Source of the DNA: L227-5C sp038209275
Lineage (GTDB): Bacteria > Chloroflexota > Chloroflexia > Chloroheliales > Chloroheliaceae
Direction of reading: 5' to 3'
Length of the DNA: 29,180 nt
NCBI GenBank assembly: GCA_038209275.1
Contig: JBBQXW010000052.1
Coordinates: 1 to 29,180, forward strand
Part shown: positions 1 to 9,060 of the stretch, piece after piece
Position numbering within the stretch: position 1 is the first letter of the stretch
How the letters are laid out: every line of letters begins with the position of its first letter
The notes under the pieces: generated by a model
What the model was told of the DNA's origin: nothing
The model's input: the letters and a program-made list of their open reading frames with translations, nothing else
The model's database searches: none
Translations under genes and position numbers: made by a program

Positions 1-3000
1 AGCGCTGCCGTCGGCCTTCCTGAAGCGTCCGCTATCGGTCAAAATAAGGGTCTTGTATGGCCCGCCCGCCGTAAAGCTGTTCTGTATGGCTGGGTCTACC
101 GGGCTGACTGCCGCACAATCGCCGCCGATAACTTTAACGTCCAGGTGGAACTTGCTGGCCGCATTAACTTCACCATCCTCGCTCGATACCCGCACGTAAA
201 ACTGACCACTCTCGCCCCAGGTATTGCGAACGATTTGCTCCGGCGTTGTTCCGGGTCGGCTCGAAAGCCCGATTATAGCGCTCTTGAGTGTCGCCGAATA
301 CGCTTGCGGATTGCTAAAGGCAGGTGGCGGCGCAGGTGTTACGGGCTGTAGCAATTGAGTTAAATAATTGGTCGGAAGCTGCCGCACCGCTTGCGCTTGT
401 AGCGTAGTAGAAAACTGGTTTGGCGCAGTTCCCTGATAAGAAAAGCTTTCGCCGTAGGAGAAGCTCTCACCGTAGGAGAAACTCTCACCGTAGGAGAAAC
501 TCTCGCCATACGAAAAGCTCTCACCATACGAGAAACTTTCGCCCGCGCTTCTGGTCGTTTCCTGGGCCAGATTTGCGGTAGTTTGAACGGTTTGCGAAGC
601 CGCAAGGCGGCTGTAAACCTGGTTTAAATCTTTGTACAAACTCAGGTCGTAATTCGCTGGCAGCGCCCCGCCCGACCCCGGCCCGGTCAATGTCACTACA
701 ATCGTGCTATTCAAGCCCGGCGTAAATTTGTACCACTTCGAGCCGTTCGGCTCGGTTAGAAATTCATCTACCTGGGCGTACCGACCAGTTTCATCCACAT
801 TGAACGGGTCGAGCGAAGTTGCCAAAGGCCACAAATTATTGGTTGGTGCAGGGGGTGCGCCCACAAACTCATAAGCCCCAATATCGCAGATAACACTGCC
901 GTTATTATCGCCGTCGCTGCGGGCAATGCTGCGCTGGTCAGTGGCAGGACAATTCGCCGGGTTCGCCGCGTCAACCGCCGGACTAGTCCCCGCTATAGCG
1001 ATAGTCTCGGTTACGCCGCCGTTATTCACCAGTCCGCCCAGCGAACCAGGGCTGACATTAGTTTTATCCGTCGCTAGAAAGCCGCTTGCGCCGGAGGTGT
1101 TGGAGATTAAATTGTAACCCAGGCTGCTGAAAGTGCCAACCACTTCAGGGCTGAAATAAACCCCAGTATTATTGGCAATCAGGTTATTGCCAAACTTTAA
1201 CGGGCTACCAGTCAGCACTTCTACCCCGCCCGCGCCACTGGTAGCGTTGTTTCCTATAATGGTCGTATTAAGGACGTTGCCAGAGGCGTTGGTGTTGGCG
1301 AAAATCGCCCCGCCACTATTTCCGGCCTGGTTATTATAAAAGGTGTTATTGGTTAAATTGAGCGTACCGCCAGCGATGATAGCCCCACCGTTGATGCTGG
1401 TACTATTTCTTTTAAAAGTGGAATTGGTAATAGTAGTAGTTGAACCATTACTACTTTGGATACAGCCACCTACATAGTTAGTGCTATTATCCGAAAAGGT
1501 GGTCTGGTCAATCGTAATGCTGCCATCATTGGCAAAACAGCCTCCCAGACTTTGGGTACCAGAGGCAGTATTAAAGGCAAAAATAAGCTGGCTACCAGTA
1601 ATCGTTCCCTGGTTGTAAATTGCCTGCCCGGAAGATTGACTACCAAAAGGTGTAGTAGCAAAAAAACCGTTAGTGCCAAAAACTGTGCTATTTATCAGGC
1701 TGAGGTTAGCGCCGCTAGTGTTATAAACACCTCCACCTTTTTGAATGCTCAGGTTAGTGTTGACATAGGTATTGTCCAGCGTCAACGTACCCTGGTTCAG
1801 AACCGCCCCGCCGCCAACAAAACTAAAATCGCTGCCGCCGGTTAAAGTTACGAACTGAAAGTTCGCGGTTGCCCCAGGCAAAACCTGGAACAGCCGGAAA
1901 TTATTGGGATTGGCGTTATCGCGCCTGATGTTTTCATGATTAGCATTAGTACCCTTAATCGTGATATTGCCTTTGATAGGCGGCAACCCGGTGCCACTCC
2001 CGGCCAGATATTCGGAGGCCAGGGTAATGTTGCCCACACCAGCTATATCAATGGTATCGGCCTGATTATGAGCATTCGAGACGTTGATGGCATCAATCAG
2101 GAGTTGTGGATTATTAGAACCTAGCGGGAAATAGAACGGCGTTTCGACTACCGCTTCGTAAGCCCCAATATCACAAGCTGTCCCAGCCCAGGTTGTATTA
2201 GCGCGTGGCACGTTGCGCTGGTCATAAGGAGTACAGTTTGCAAAATTCGGGATGGCATCCAGGGCTGGACTGCCCGCCGGTAATTTCAGCGTTTTAGTTG
2301 GGCCGCCGTTATCACTAGGGGGGAGAACAATCGGGCCTGGGCTAGTATTTGGCTTGTCGGTGCCAATATAGCCGCTTGAGCCACTGGTATTACTAACCAG
2401 ATTGAAGCCCTGGCTGGTAACTGTACCATATATATTCGGCCCGCCGATAGAGGCGGTGTTATTGGCAATCAAGTTGGCTTTAAGTTCGACCGTAGCGCCG
2501 TTAACATTAATAGCGCCGCCGAACGCCGCCGCACTAGGGCCGGTATTATTACCAACAATAGTCGAATTTCTGATGATAAGGAAGCTGCCAGCTTGTGGGC
2601 TGGCGTTAATAGCGCCGCCCCCTTTTTGACTACTGTTGTTCCAAAAAGTCGAGACATCAACCACGTTAGTGCCGCCGTTGGCAAAACTTAGCGCCCCGCC
2701 GTTCAGCACACTGGCACTATTATTGGTAAAGGTGGATTGGGAGATGTTAGTATTATTAGTAGAATTATAATAAATTGCGCCACCCGCCAGGGCGGTATTA
2801 GCATCAAAGGTGGTTTGCTTTATGACCAGTAGGCCGATACCATTATTGCTAATCGCCCCACCCTGTTTATTGCTTTGGTTGGAGGAAAAACTCGAATTGG
2901 TAATATTGACCGTGCCAGTGCCAGCATTATAAATTGCGCCGCCGCCACTGGTAACAGGTGAACCTCCTACAATAGAAGAATTACCACTGATAGTAGAGCC

Positions 3001-3531
3001 ATTAATGTTTAGCGTGCCACTACTAAAAATTGCGCCACCGCCTGCCAGCGCATCGCTACCGTTTGAAAGAGTAAGGTTAGAAAGGGTCAGCTTACCCGTC
3101 GCCTCAACCGAGAAAAACCGAAAAGTGGGCGCGGCGCCATTCCGCAGGATTTGACTGCTACGATTTATACCCGTGCCGATGATAGTGATGTCGCTAGTAA
3201 TCTTGGGCAGGGCGTTATCTCCCAGCGTCGCCGAGGTATTATCGGCAACCGTCAGGGTGTAAGTAGAGGGCTGTAAATAAAGGGTATACGGGCCAGCCCC
3301 GCTATTGCAACCACCAGTGGCAAGACCTGTATTAGCTGCCGTAATCGCGTTACGTAAACTACACACTGCCCCCGTACTACTGCTAGTATCGGTAACAAAT
3401 ATGGTCGTACCAGCGGCCTTTGCCACCCGAAGCGTCGGTGCTTCAAGCACCCCCATAATGAACCCGGTCATCAAAATTACCAGAATTAACCGTGCCACTT
3501 GATTACGCCCGGAGGCCCATGTCAGTTTCAT
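1..3531 (-). CDS. Secreted CSLREA / choice-of-anchor-Q beta-helix protein (3' end cut by window edge)
   Basis: The reading frame is open from the ATG at 3531 to the window edge (1177 codons, no stop), so the C-terminus is missing. Residues 1-39 look like a signal peptide: a basic start, a hydrophobic core LILVILMTGFIMG, then a cleavage-like VAKA-A. A CSLREA-type motif (VCSLRNAITAANT) follows. Next come many N/S/T/G-rich strands with recurring GGAI and NNT motifs, typical of a right-handed parallel beta-helix. CDIGAYE, the end of the choice-of-anchor-Q domain, occurs twice (near 2150-2175 and 868-892), so there are two such units. A PPC-like region (KWYKF, about 600-800), a GESFSY tandem repeat (436-543) and a FYVRV-containing region follow. 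The start is supported by AAGGGG about 8 nt upstream. Probably an extracellular or surface-attached protein; ligand and function unknown. Confidence 0.88.
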   Translation of the reverse strand, partial: MKLTWASGRNQVARLILVILMTGFIMGVLEAPTLRVAKAAGTTIFVTDTSSSTGAVCSLRNAITAANTGLATGGCNSGAGPYTLYLQPSTYTLTVADNTSATLGDNALPKITSDITIIGTGINRSSQILRNGAAPTFRFFSVEATGKLTLSNLTLSNGSDALAGGGAIFSSGTLNINGSTISGNSSIVGGSPVTSGGGAIYNAGTGTVNITNSSFSSNQSNKQGGAISNNGIGLLVIKQTTFDANTALAGGAIYYNSTNNTNISQSTFTNNSASVLNGGALSFANGGTNVVDVSTFWNNSSQKGGGAINASPQAGSFLIIRNSTIVGNNTGPSAAAFGGAINVNGATVELKANLIANNTASIGGPNIYGTVTSQGFNLVSNTSGSSGYIGTDKPNTSPGPIVLPPSDNGGPTKTLKLPAGSPALDAIPNFANCTPYDQRNVPRANTTWAGTACDIGAYEAVVETPFYFPLGSNNPQLLIDAINVSNAHNQADTIDIAGVGNITLASEYLAGSGTGLPPIKGNITIKGTNANHENIRRDNANPNNFRLFQVLPGATANFQFVTLTGGSDFSFVGGGAVLNQGTLTLDNTYVNTNLSIQKGGGVYNTSGANLSLINSTVFGTNGFFATTPFGSQSSGQAIYNQGTITGSQLIFAFNTASGTQSLGGCFANDGSITIDQTTFSDNSTNYVGGCIQSSNGSTTTITNSTFKRNSTSINGGAIIAGGTLNLTNNTFYNNQAGNSGGAIFANTNASGNVLNTTIIGNNATSGAGGVEVLTGSPLKFGNNLIANNTGVYFSPEVVGTFSSLGYNLISNTSGASGFLATDKTNVSPGSLGGLVNNGGVTETIAIAGTSPAVDAANPANCPATDQRSIARSDGDNNGSVICDIGAYEFVGAPPAPTNNLWPLATSLDPFNVDETGRYAQVDEFLTEPNGSKWYKFTPGLNSTIVVTLTGPGSGGALPANYDLSLYKDLNQVYSRLAASQTVQTTANLAQETTRSAGESFSYGESFSYGESFSYGESFSYGESFSYGESFSYQGTAPNQFSTTLQAQAVRQLPTNYLTQLLQPVTPAPPPAFSNPQAYSATLKSAIIGLSSRPGTTPEQIVRNTWGESGQFYVRVSSEDGEVNAASKFHLDVKVIGGDCAAVSPVDPAIQNSFTAGGPYKTLILTDSGRFRKADGSA
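436..543 (-). repeat. Six tandem 18-bp repeats encoding GESFSY
   Basis: Inside the secreted protein gene, six in-frame copies of an 18-bp unit encode GESFSY. Copies differ mainly at synonymous third positions (TCG/TCC/TCT, TAT/TAC, GGC/GGT). The array joins the PPC-like part to the more C-terminal part, so it is probably a flexible linker, and it could change length by slippage or recombination. Confidence 0.9.
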
Positions 3532-3629
3532 ACTGTTTCCCCTTTTATTTGTACCGTTATTCAAAACTCAATTTCAAGGCTAAATCGCGTAATTATCTAC
3601 TTTAATTGTAATGAAACGGCCCTAAAACC

Positions 3630-3752
3630 AATGCCATTCAAATAAGGTCAAACTTGCTGTGGGAGCGAGCTTCCGCTCGCGATTTTAAGTGGTAATAAAG
3701 GAACAATCGCGAGCAGAAGCTCGCTCCCACAAAGGCTTATTTGAACGGCATT
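3630..3752. repeat. REPIN-like nested inverted repeat
   Basis: Two inverted-repeat layers share one centre. The outer arms are 3630-3646 and 3736-3752 (AATGCC(A/G)TTCAAATAAG, one mismatch). The inner arms are 3658-3682 and 3707-3731 (25 bp, one mismatch). Each inner arm starts TGTGGGAGCGAGC and is itself a small hairpin (GCGAGC-TTCC-GCTCGC). Two inverted REP units around a short spacer is the architecture called a REPIN. The arm resembles, from memory, REP sequences of Pseudomonas. It lies between the promoter at 3869-3897 and the start codon at 3531, so it would be transcribed as a leader hairpin. Confidence 0.75.
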
Positions 3753-3868
3753 GCCCATAAAACGGCTTCATAGAAAGGTCAAACCACAAATTTGCGAGAG
3801 GACATTAACGCCTGAATTAGCTGAACCTTAAACTTTATCTAAAAAATTTTTAATATCTATTATATTTG

Positions 3869-3897
3869 ATTATACGCACGAAAAGTGAGCCTGTCAA
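3869..3897 (-). promoter_or_regulatory. Perfect sigma70-type promoter for the secreted beta-helix gene
   Basis: On the minus strand, TTGACA (3897-3892), a 17-nt spacer and TATAAT (3874-3869) match the housekeeping consensus at all 12 positions. Transcription should start near 3862, about 330 nt before the ATG at 3531, giving a long leader that contains the REPIN-like hairpin. The promoter starts 57 nt past the kinase stop codon, so the beta-helix gene is probably transcribed independently of the kinase. Apart from this promoter and the inverted repeat, I see nothing else in 3532-3953. Confidence 0.75.
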
Positions 3898-3953
3898 TAA
3901 GTTAACCAGCCCAAAATGGGCCTAATTTGTTGAGATGTCAATTTTTGTCATGA

Positions 3954-6900
3954 TTAGCCCTTCAGGGCAAACGCAATCGCTTCCGCCGCCGCCATAGCCT
4001 GTCCTTCGTTCCAGGCGGCTATCTGGGCAATTTCGGGTAAGGTCTGGCGGGCTGGTTTCAAGAGCCGTTCCAGTACCGTTTCTTCATCGGGCGATAGTGG
4101 CACGCCAATCAAAGTACGTAGCGCCGCCCCCGCCCCCGCTAGTCGCAGCGCCCGTTCAGATTGTTGTTGAGCGGCAGCCAGCCCGCCAAAATGTTCCAGC
4201 AACAACGCGATAGCGGCCTGGTCGCCCAGCTTTTGATAAATCGTCAGGCTCTCGATTAAAAATTTGTGCGATTCGGCCAGACCGCCCTGCGCCAACGCTA
4301 CTTCACCCAGACTATCAAGGGTATTGGCAACATTCCACTGGTCTTTCAGTCCCCGATAAATTTTGAGGCTTTCCTCTAAATAGCGCCGGGCTTCTTCGTA
4401 GCTGCCCTGGTAGTGCATCAGCAGTCCCAAATTATTGAGCAATTGCCCGGTAGCACGTTGGTCGCCCAACTCTCGAAATTGGGCCAAACTTGCTTCATAA
4501 AGCGTGCGGGCGGTAGCATAATTTCCCTGTCGGCGGGCCAAAATAGCCAGGTTGTTGCGTACCAGCGCTGCGCCAGCCTTATCCCCGGCCTGTTGCAGAA
4601 TGGACATGCTCTGTTCCCATAATTCCCGCGCCGCCTCAAACTCGCCCTGCAAAGTCGCAGTTACGCCCGCCACCCGAAGTACTTTAGCCTTGAGTGCGCT
4701 TTCGGTTAGCCCGGTTTCGGTGGCTTTTTCCAGCGCCGCATCCAGCCATTTGCGGCCTTCACTCATATAGCCGCGCACATTCCAGAAACGCGCCAGCGAA
4801 CCACTTAGCTGCAACGCTTTTTCAGCCTGGTTTTCTTCCAGCGCCCAATTTAGTCCGCTCCGCAGATTATCGTGTTCGGTTTCTAGTTGGGTCAGCCATT
4901 CGGCTTGTTTTGCCCCGCCTAGTTCCGGCTCGGCTTTTTGGGCCAGTTCCAGATATAATTGGCAGTGTTTAGCCAGATACTGAGCAGCATCGCCGCGTTC
5001 GTCCAGCTTCTCGCGTCCGTACTGGCGAATTGTCACCAACAGGCGGTAGCGGGTATCGCCGTCATGTTCATCCGTCACCACTAGCGATTTACTGACCAGT
5101 TGGGCCAGCAAATCCAGCACGTCAAAATCTTCCAGTTCGTTACCATCGTATGCTCCGGGACAAATCGCCTCCGCCGCTTCCAATGTCCAGCCGCCCGCAA
5201 AAACCGAAAGCCGTTGTAGTAGTACTTGCTCCGCCGCGGTCAGCAACTCGTAGCCCCAATCAATCAAAGCGCGCAAGGTTTGCTGGCGCGGCAGGGCCGT
5301 CCGGCTGCCGCCCGTCAGCAAACGGAAACGGTTGTCGAGCCGTGAGGCAATTTGCTCCACCGTCATGGCCTTGACCCGCGCCGCCGCCAGTTCCAGCGCC
5401 AACGGAATACCATCTAGCTGATAACAAATCTGGGCTACTGCCGCCGCGTTCTGGTTCGTTACCTTGAAATTGGGTTGCACCGCCAGCGCCCGGTCAATGA
5501 ACAACTGCACCGCCGCATAGTGGCCCAACTTTGCCGCCAAATCCGCCCCGCCACCCACAAACTGACGCGGGTCAGGCAGCGCCAGCGACGGCACGCGCCA
5601 GGTGGTCTCGCCGCCAATAGACATCCCTTCGCGGCTGCTGGCTAAAATCCGTAGTTTCGGGCAAGTCTTAAGCAAAGTTTCCGATAACCTGGCACAAGCT
5701 GCAATCAGGTGTTCGCAATTATCCAGTATTACCAACGCCTGTTTATCACGCAAATGATTGGTCAGCGTTGTAAGCAAGGGTCGGCCTGCTTCCTCGCGCA
5801 AATCCAGCACCGTTGCCAGTTCTTGAGCAACCAAAGCTGGTTCGGTCAGGGGTGCAAGCTCGACAAACCACGCTCCATCCGGGAATTTATCCAGCAACTC
5901 AGCCGCAATTTGCAGCGAAAGGCGGGTCTTGCCCGTGCCGCCCGCCCCGGTCAAAGTCAGCAAGCGGGTGCTTTGCAACAAAAGTTTGGCCTGGGCCAAT
6001 TCTTCTTCGCGACCAACAAAACTGGTCAATTGTAGTGGCAAATTATTCGAGATTAGCGGAGCAGGTTCTTCTATTACTTCTAGTGGTAGCGGTGCCGCTT
6101 GCGATGATATTGAAACCGGGGCTATCGGCTTTGGGTCGGGCGCTTCGCGAGGTAAAGTGCGTGGAAAAGGGGTGGACGATTGCAAAATCTGGAAGGGCCG
6201 GGTCGCTTCGTCATCTTCAGCTAAAGCCGCCCCTCGTTCGTGCCATTGCTGGCAAGCCTGGTCAAATGCCTGAGAAAATTCGGTTGCCGTGTTATAGCGG
6301 TCAGCAGGCTGTTTTGCCAGCACCCGAAAAAGGACGCTTTCTATCTGGGGAGGCAAATGCGGTACAAATTGCTGCGGCGAAGGCGGCTTGGCAGTGGCGT
6401 GCTGCACCAATAGCGAGGCGGTATTGCCAACAAAAGGTGGTCTCCCGGTCAGCATTTCATATAACACTACCCCCAGCGAATAAATGTCGCTGCGGCGCTC
6501 TGGCTGGCCCATTGCCTGTTCGGGCGACATGTAGACTGGCGTACCCATCGAGGTGCCACTGGCGGTCAAATCCACTTCGTCCGAAGCAAGGTCTTTAGTC
6601 AGGCCAAAGTCGTTTAATTTGGGCTGGCTCTGTTGGTCTAGCAAAATGTTAGCTGGTTTAATATCGCGATGAATTACCCCCTGGCGGTGAGCGGCATCTA
6701 GCGCTGCCGCCATGCGTTCCAGTAGCCAGCCCGCTTCATCCAGCCCGAACCGACCTCTAGCCCGCAATATCTCCTTAAGCGTCGCGCCAAGTGGCCCGCC
6801 CTCGACGTACTCCATAACCAAATAGGGCATATTCTCGTGCAGACCCAGTTCGTAGGTACGTACAATACCAACGTGTTGCTCTAGCCGCAGGGCGTTGCGG

Positions 6901-7094
6901 GCTTCCCCCTGAATAAAGCGCTCTCGTAGACGAGCATCGCTGACGAATTCACCTAATAAAAGCTTAATGGCCCGGTACTGCTGCAAAAGCGCATGGTTTG
7001 CCAGCCACACTTCGCCCATGCCACCTTTGCCCAGTAGCCTTTCCAGACGATAGACCCCGCCGAGTATAATCCCAGGTTCTAGCATATACCCCAC
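3954..7094 (-). CDS. Ser/Thr protein kinase fused to NB-ARC-type ATPase and TPR repeats
   Basis: A Hanks-type kinase domain fills residues ~14-285: glycine loop GKGGMGEV (22-29), K44, HRD with D144, DFG 162-164 and APE-like SPE in YMSPEQA. All catalytic residues are present, so it should be active. A Pro-rich linker (~300-350) leads to a STAND/NB-ARC ATPase with Walker A GAGGTGKT (383-390) and Walker B VILDN (455-459). The C-terminal third is TPR repeats of the GN-(Y)-A-A-LYE(E)SL type. No membrane segment is evident, so it is probably cytosolic. The family links ligand sensing by STAND/TPR modules to phosphorylation, and such fusions are frequent in Chloroflexota and Actinobacteria. The start is either GTG 7094 or ATG 7085; GGGG just before the ATG makes the latter attractive. 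Substrate unknown. Confidence 0.93.
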   Translation of the reverse strand: MGYMLEPGIILGGVYRLERLLGKGGMGEVWLANHALLQQYRAIKLLLGEFVSDARLRERFIQGEARNALRLEQHVGIVRTYELGLHENMPYLVMEYVEGGPLGATLKEILRARGRFGLDEAGWLLERMAAALDAAHRQGVIHRDIKPANILLDQQSQPKLNDFGLTKDLASDEVDLTASGTSMGTPVYMSPEQAMGQPERRSDIYSLGVVLYEMLTGRPPFVGNTASLLVQHATAKPPSPQQFVPHLPPQIESVLFRVLAKQPADRYNTATEFSQAFDQACQQWHERGAALAEDDEATRPFQILQSSTPFPRTLPREAPDPKPIAPVSISSQAAPLPLEVIEEPAPLISNNLPLQLTSFVGREEELAQAKLLLQSTRLLTLTGAGGTGKTRLSLQIAAELLDKFPDGAWFVELAPLTEPALVAQELATVLDLREEAGRPLLTTLTNHLRDKQALVILDNCEHLIAACARLSETLLKTCPKLRILASSREGMSIGGETTWRVPSLALPDPRQFVGGGADLAAKLGHYAAVQLFIDRALAVQPNFKVTNQNAAAVAQICYQLDGIPLALELAAARVKAMTVEQIASRLDNRFRLLTGGSRTALPRQQTLRALIDWGYELLTAAEQVLLQRLSVFAGGWTLEAAEAICPGAYDGNELEDFDVLDLLAQLVSKSLVVTDEHDGDTRYRLLVTIRQYGREKLDERGDAAQYLAKHCQLYLELAQKAEPELGGAKQAEWLTQLETEHDNLRSGLNWALEENQAEKALQLSGSLARFWNVRGYMSEGRKWLDAALEKATETGLTESALKAKVLRVAGVTATLQGEFEAARELWEQSMSILQQAGDKAGAALVRNNLAILARRQGNYATARTLYEASLAQFRELGDQRATGQLLNNLGLLMHYQGSYEEARRYLEESLKIYRGLKDQWNVANTLDSLGEVALAQGGLAESHKFLIESLTIYQKLGDQAAIALLLEHFGGLAAAQQQSERALRLAGAGAALRTLIGVPLSPDEETVLERLLKPARQTLPEIAQIAAWNEGQAMAAAEAIAFALKG

Positions 7095-7223
7095 TTAGTT
7101 TGTTTTGTTTCTAACCTTTGTAGTTAACCGCTGTATTTGTAACCGTGATTTTATTATATACCAAAATCAGCCAATCGGATTATAATCTTCATCACACCTT
7201 GCGCTAACTTTTGAAAATAGACG

Positions 7224-8570
7224 CTAATCCACAAATTTGTCCAGCAGTATAAGCTCGTAGCCTTTGCCAATTTCCTGTGAGATTGCCATTTGAAGCAAAG
7301 CTCGCTCCGAAGTCAGTAGCGAATTTAAAACCCACGGACAACTACCAAATGAAACCACCACTTGCTTTTTCGCTAAGTCAACCTTCAGTTGAGCGTTTGC
7401 GGCTTTGGTCGCCAATTGAGCATTGTGATAACGCTCTGCTAAAGCCAAACAGACTTTGCTCCATAGCTCGGCAAGTTGCCCTTCAGTGTACCTCCCCTCA
7501 CCTTTTTGAGGTTCAATCACTAAACCTGCTATTAAATCCCCTAGTACGCCAAAAAAATAGGGCATTCGGTTGGGTAGGTCAGTCTGCTTTTCACGGCTGG
7601 CTTCAAAACGTTGGTGACGCACAGTGGCACCGCTGGCTTTTGTTTTCTGGCGGGCCTGATAAACTAAACCAATAAAATCGGTTTCATTTACGCCCGATTT
7701 TTGCCACAAATTAAGGGCGCGACCAATATTGGGTAATTCCAGTTCAGGATTATCCCCAAATTCACGAGTGAAATCTGAAATCAAACTTCCGATTGCGCTC
7801 GACCCCTTCCGACCACCCGAATTTTTCTGAGTTAGTTTCGGGCTTTTAGTTTCACCAGTCGAACTAACCAAAACCTTAGTCGAACTAAATTGCTGTTCTA
7901 GCTTGTCAGCGTCAGCCGTTATTTTTAGTTCGATTAGTTTATTTGGTTTAGAGTCAGCTTTATTTCTACATGCTGGCAAAATTTGCTCTAACCCTCCCGG
8001 CAGATTTTGCTCTACCCCCTCCGGCAAAATTTGCCCTTCGCGTTCAGCCTCGGTTGCTAAAAGCTGGGGCCTGGCATTTGAAGAATTAGAGTAATGCGCT
8101 GAAATTCGGCTCTCTTCTGGCGTTTCGGCTTCGCCTGGGGCTTTGGAAGCAGGCAGCGCAGGCCAATTCCAGTTGAGGGCATAGCAGCCACCTTCGCCCG
8201 GCGTTTTATCGGTAGCCGCCTGCGGCGCTTTCACCATTATCAAATAACCTTTCGCCAGTGCCGTCCGCATGGCCTCCCCAACTGCCCGCAAGCTCATCTC
8301 CATTTTGCGGGCAATCCAGCCATACGATGCCTGCACAGTTTCAATTCTTTGTCCATCTTGCGCCGTTCGCCCAGTAGTATTTCGGTTAAAATACATCACC
8401 ACTTTTATTACCGAAGGGCTTTCCTTCACCATTACGCTATCGTAAATCCAGTTAGGACACATGGTATAGCCTCCCAGCAGCCGTAACGAACCTGCGGTTG
8501 GCGCTAATTCCGCTTCCTCTTTTTTGGGATACTGATAACGGGAAGCACTGCTAACTTGAGACATGTTCAT
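7224..8570 (-). CDS. Replication-initiator-like protein: winged helix plus DnaA-N-like C-terminus
   Basis: Residues ~45-115 form a helix-turn-helix/winged-helix region (VIKVVMYFNR ... ASYGWIARKMEMSLRAVGEAMRTALAKGYL) like plasmid and phage replication organisers. Residues ~150-270 are low-complexity, with two similar LPEG/LPGG-type segments. A conserved-looking middle part ends in NRMPYFFGVLGDLIAGL. The last ~80 residues (from ELWSKVCLAL to the end) resemble DnaA domain I: LW at the start, then VVVSFGSCPWVLNSLL where DnaA has its PN-F---WL segment. No AAA+ Walker motifs are present, so this is not DnaA. ATG 8570 has AAGGTGG 5 nt upstream. It lies beside six iterons, so I infer it is the initiator of this replicon. 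The assignment rests on motif reading and context, not on a database match. Confidence 0.6.
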   Translation of the reverse strand: MNMSQVSSASRYQYPKKEEAELAPTAGSLRLLGGYTMCPNWIYDSVMVKESPSVIKVVMYFNRNTTGRTAQDGQRIETVQASYGWIARKMEMSLRAVGEAMRTALAKGYLIMVKAPQAATDKTPGEGGCYALNWNWPALPASKAPGEAETPEESRISAHYSNSSNARPQLLATEAEREGQILPEGVEQNLPGGLEQILPACRNKADSKPNKLIELKITADADKLEQQFSSTKVLVSSTGETKSPKLTQKNSGGRKGSSAIGSLISDFTREFGDNPELELPNIGRALNLWQKSGVNETDFIGLVYQARQKTKASGATVRHQRFEASREKQTDLPNRMPYFFGVLGDLIAGLVIEPQKGEGRYTEGQLAELWSKVCLALAERYHNAQLATKAANAQLKVDLAKKQVVVSFGSCPWVLNSLLTSERALLQMAISQEIGKGYELILLDKFVD

Positions 8571-8651
8571 TTCCCACCTTACAAAGCAACTTCATAATTT
8601 AATCATAAATTAAAAGTTGTCCATTCTTACTAATTAATACCAGCTAAAAGT

Positions 8652-8681
8652 ATTATACAAACTGGATTTTTAGGGCATTAA
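8652..8681 (-). promoter_or_regulatory. Candidate promoter of the initiator gene
   Basis: On the minus strand, TTAATG (8681-8676), an 18-nt spacer and a perfect TATAAT (8657-8652) precede the initiator ATG at 8570 by about 75 nt. The -35 match is weak. Confidence 0.4.
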
Positions 8682-8694
8682 GAATAGACCAGCT

Positions 8695-8708
8695 TTAATC
8701 ATGATTAA
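8695..8708. promoter_or_regulatory. 14-bp perfect palindrome, candidate operator
   Basis: TTAATCATGATTAA is a perfect palindrome just upstream of the candidate initiator promoter. The half-site TTTAATCATAAA recurs near 8598-8609, between promoter and start codon. This arrangement fits a dimeric repressor site, for example for initiator autoregulation. Being AT-rich, it could also be chance. Confidence 0.35.
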
Positions 8709-8760
8709 TATTATTAGGCAGGAATAACCGAAATTTTGAGGCTAAAAAAAGGATTTGCTA

Positions 8761-9060
8761 CAGCGATAACCCCGACATGGCGCAGTAATAACCCCGACAT
8801 GATGCAGTAATAACCCCGACAAAGGCTGAATGAATAAAAAATTTAGAGCTTTCGACGTTTCGCAACCTATTTTAGTGCTGCGATAACCCCGACTTCTATT
8901 CATGAATATTAGCTACGGAGGACAGGCTTTGGTCGCCCCCGCTCTCTTGTAGGTAGAGATGCCTGCATTGGTGCAGCGATAACCCCGACATTTATTCATG
9001 AATAACCAAAATCGGTCAATTTTCGGCCAGGTTATTCATAAATGCAGCGATAACCCCGAC
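8761..9060 (+). repeat. Six iterons (CAGYRATAACCCCGAC), putative replication origin
   Basis: Six same-orientation copies of a 16-bp unit with invariant core ATAACCCCGAC lie at 8761-8776, 8783-8798, 8805-8820, 8878-8893 (CTGCGATAACCCCGAC), 8974-8989 and 9045-9060. The first three are spaced exactly 22 bp apart (about two helical turns); the others are 73, 96 and 71 bp apart. Copies 4-6 are each followed after 4 bp by ATTCAT. The block fills the 525-bp gene-free region upstream of the initiator gene, with AT-rich DNA at 8585-8760 as a possible unwinding region. This is the classic layout of an iteron-controlled origin, and the initiator at 7224-8570 is the obvious candidate binder. Confidence 0.8.
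8898..9003. repeat. Palindromic ATTCATGAAT motifs paired with iterons
   Basis: Perfect 10-bp palindromes ATTCATGAAT occur at 8898-8907 and 8994-9003, each starting 5 nt after an iteron ends. Related halves occur near 9033-9039 (ATTCATA), 9065-9070 (ATTCAT, after iteron 6) and 9081-9087 (ATGAATA). They look like a second recognition element of the origin. Confidence 0.5.

Noticed and set aside
5813..6598. 261-aa plus-strand open frame
   Set aside because: It lies antisense to the kinase/ATPase gene, which has clear conserved motifs. It has no recognisable domain and a composition typical of a shadow frame.
8761..9060. CRISPR array
   Set aside because: The repeats are only 16 bp, unevenly spaced, with no cas genes; iterons explain them better.
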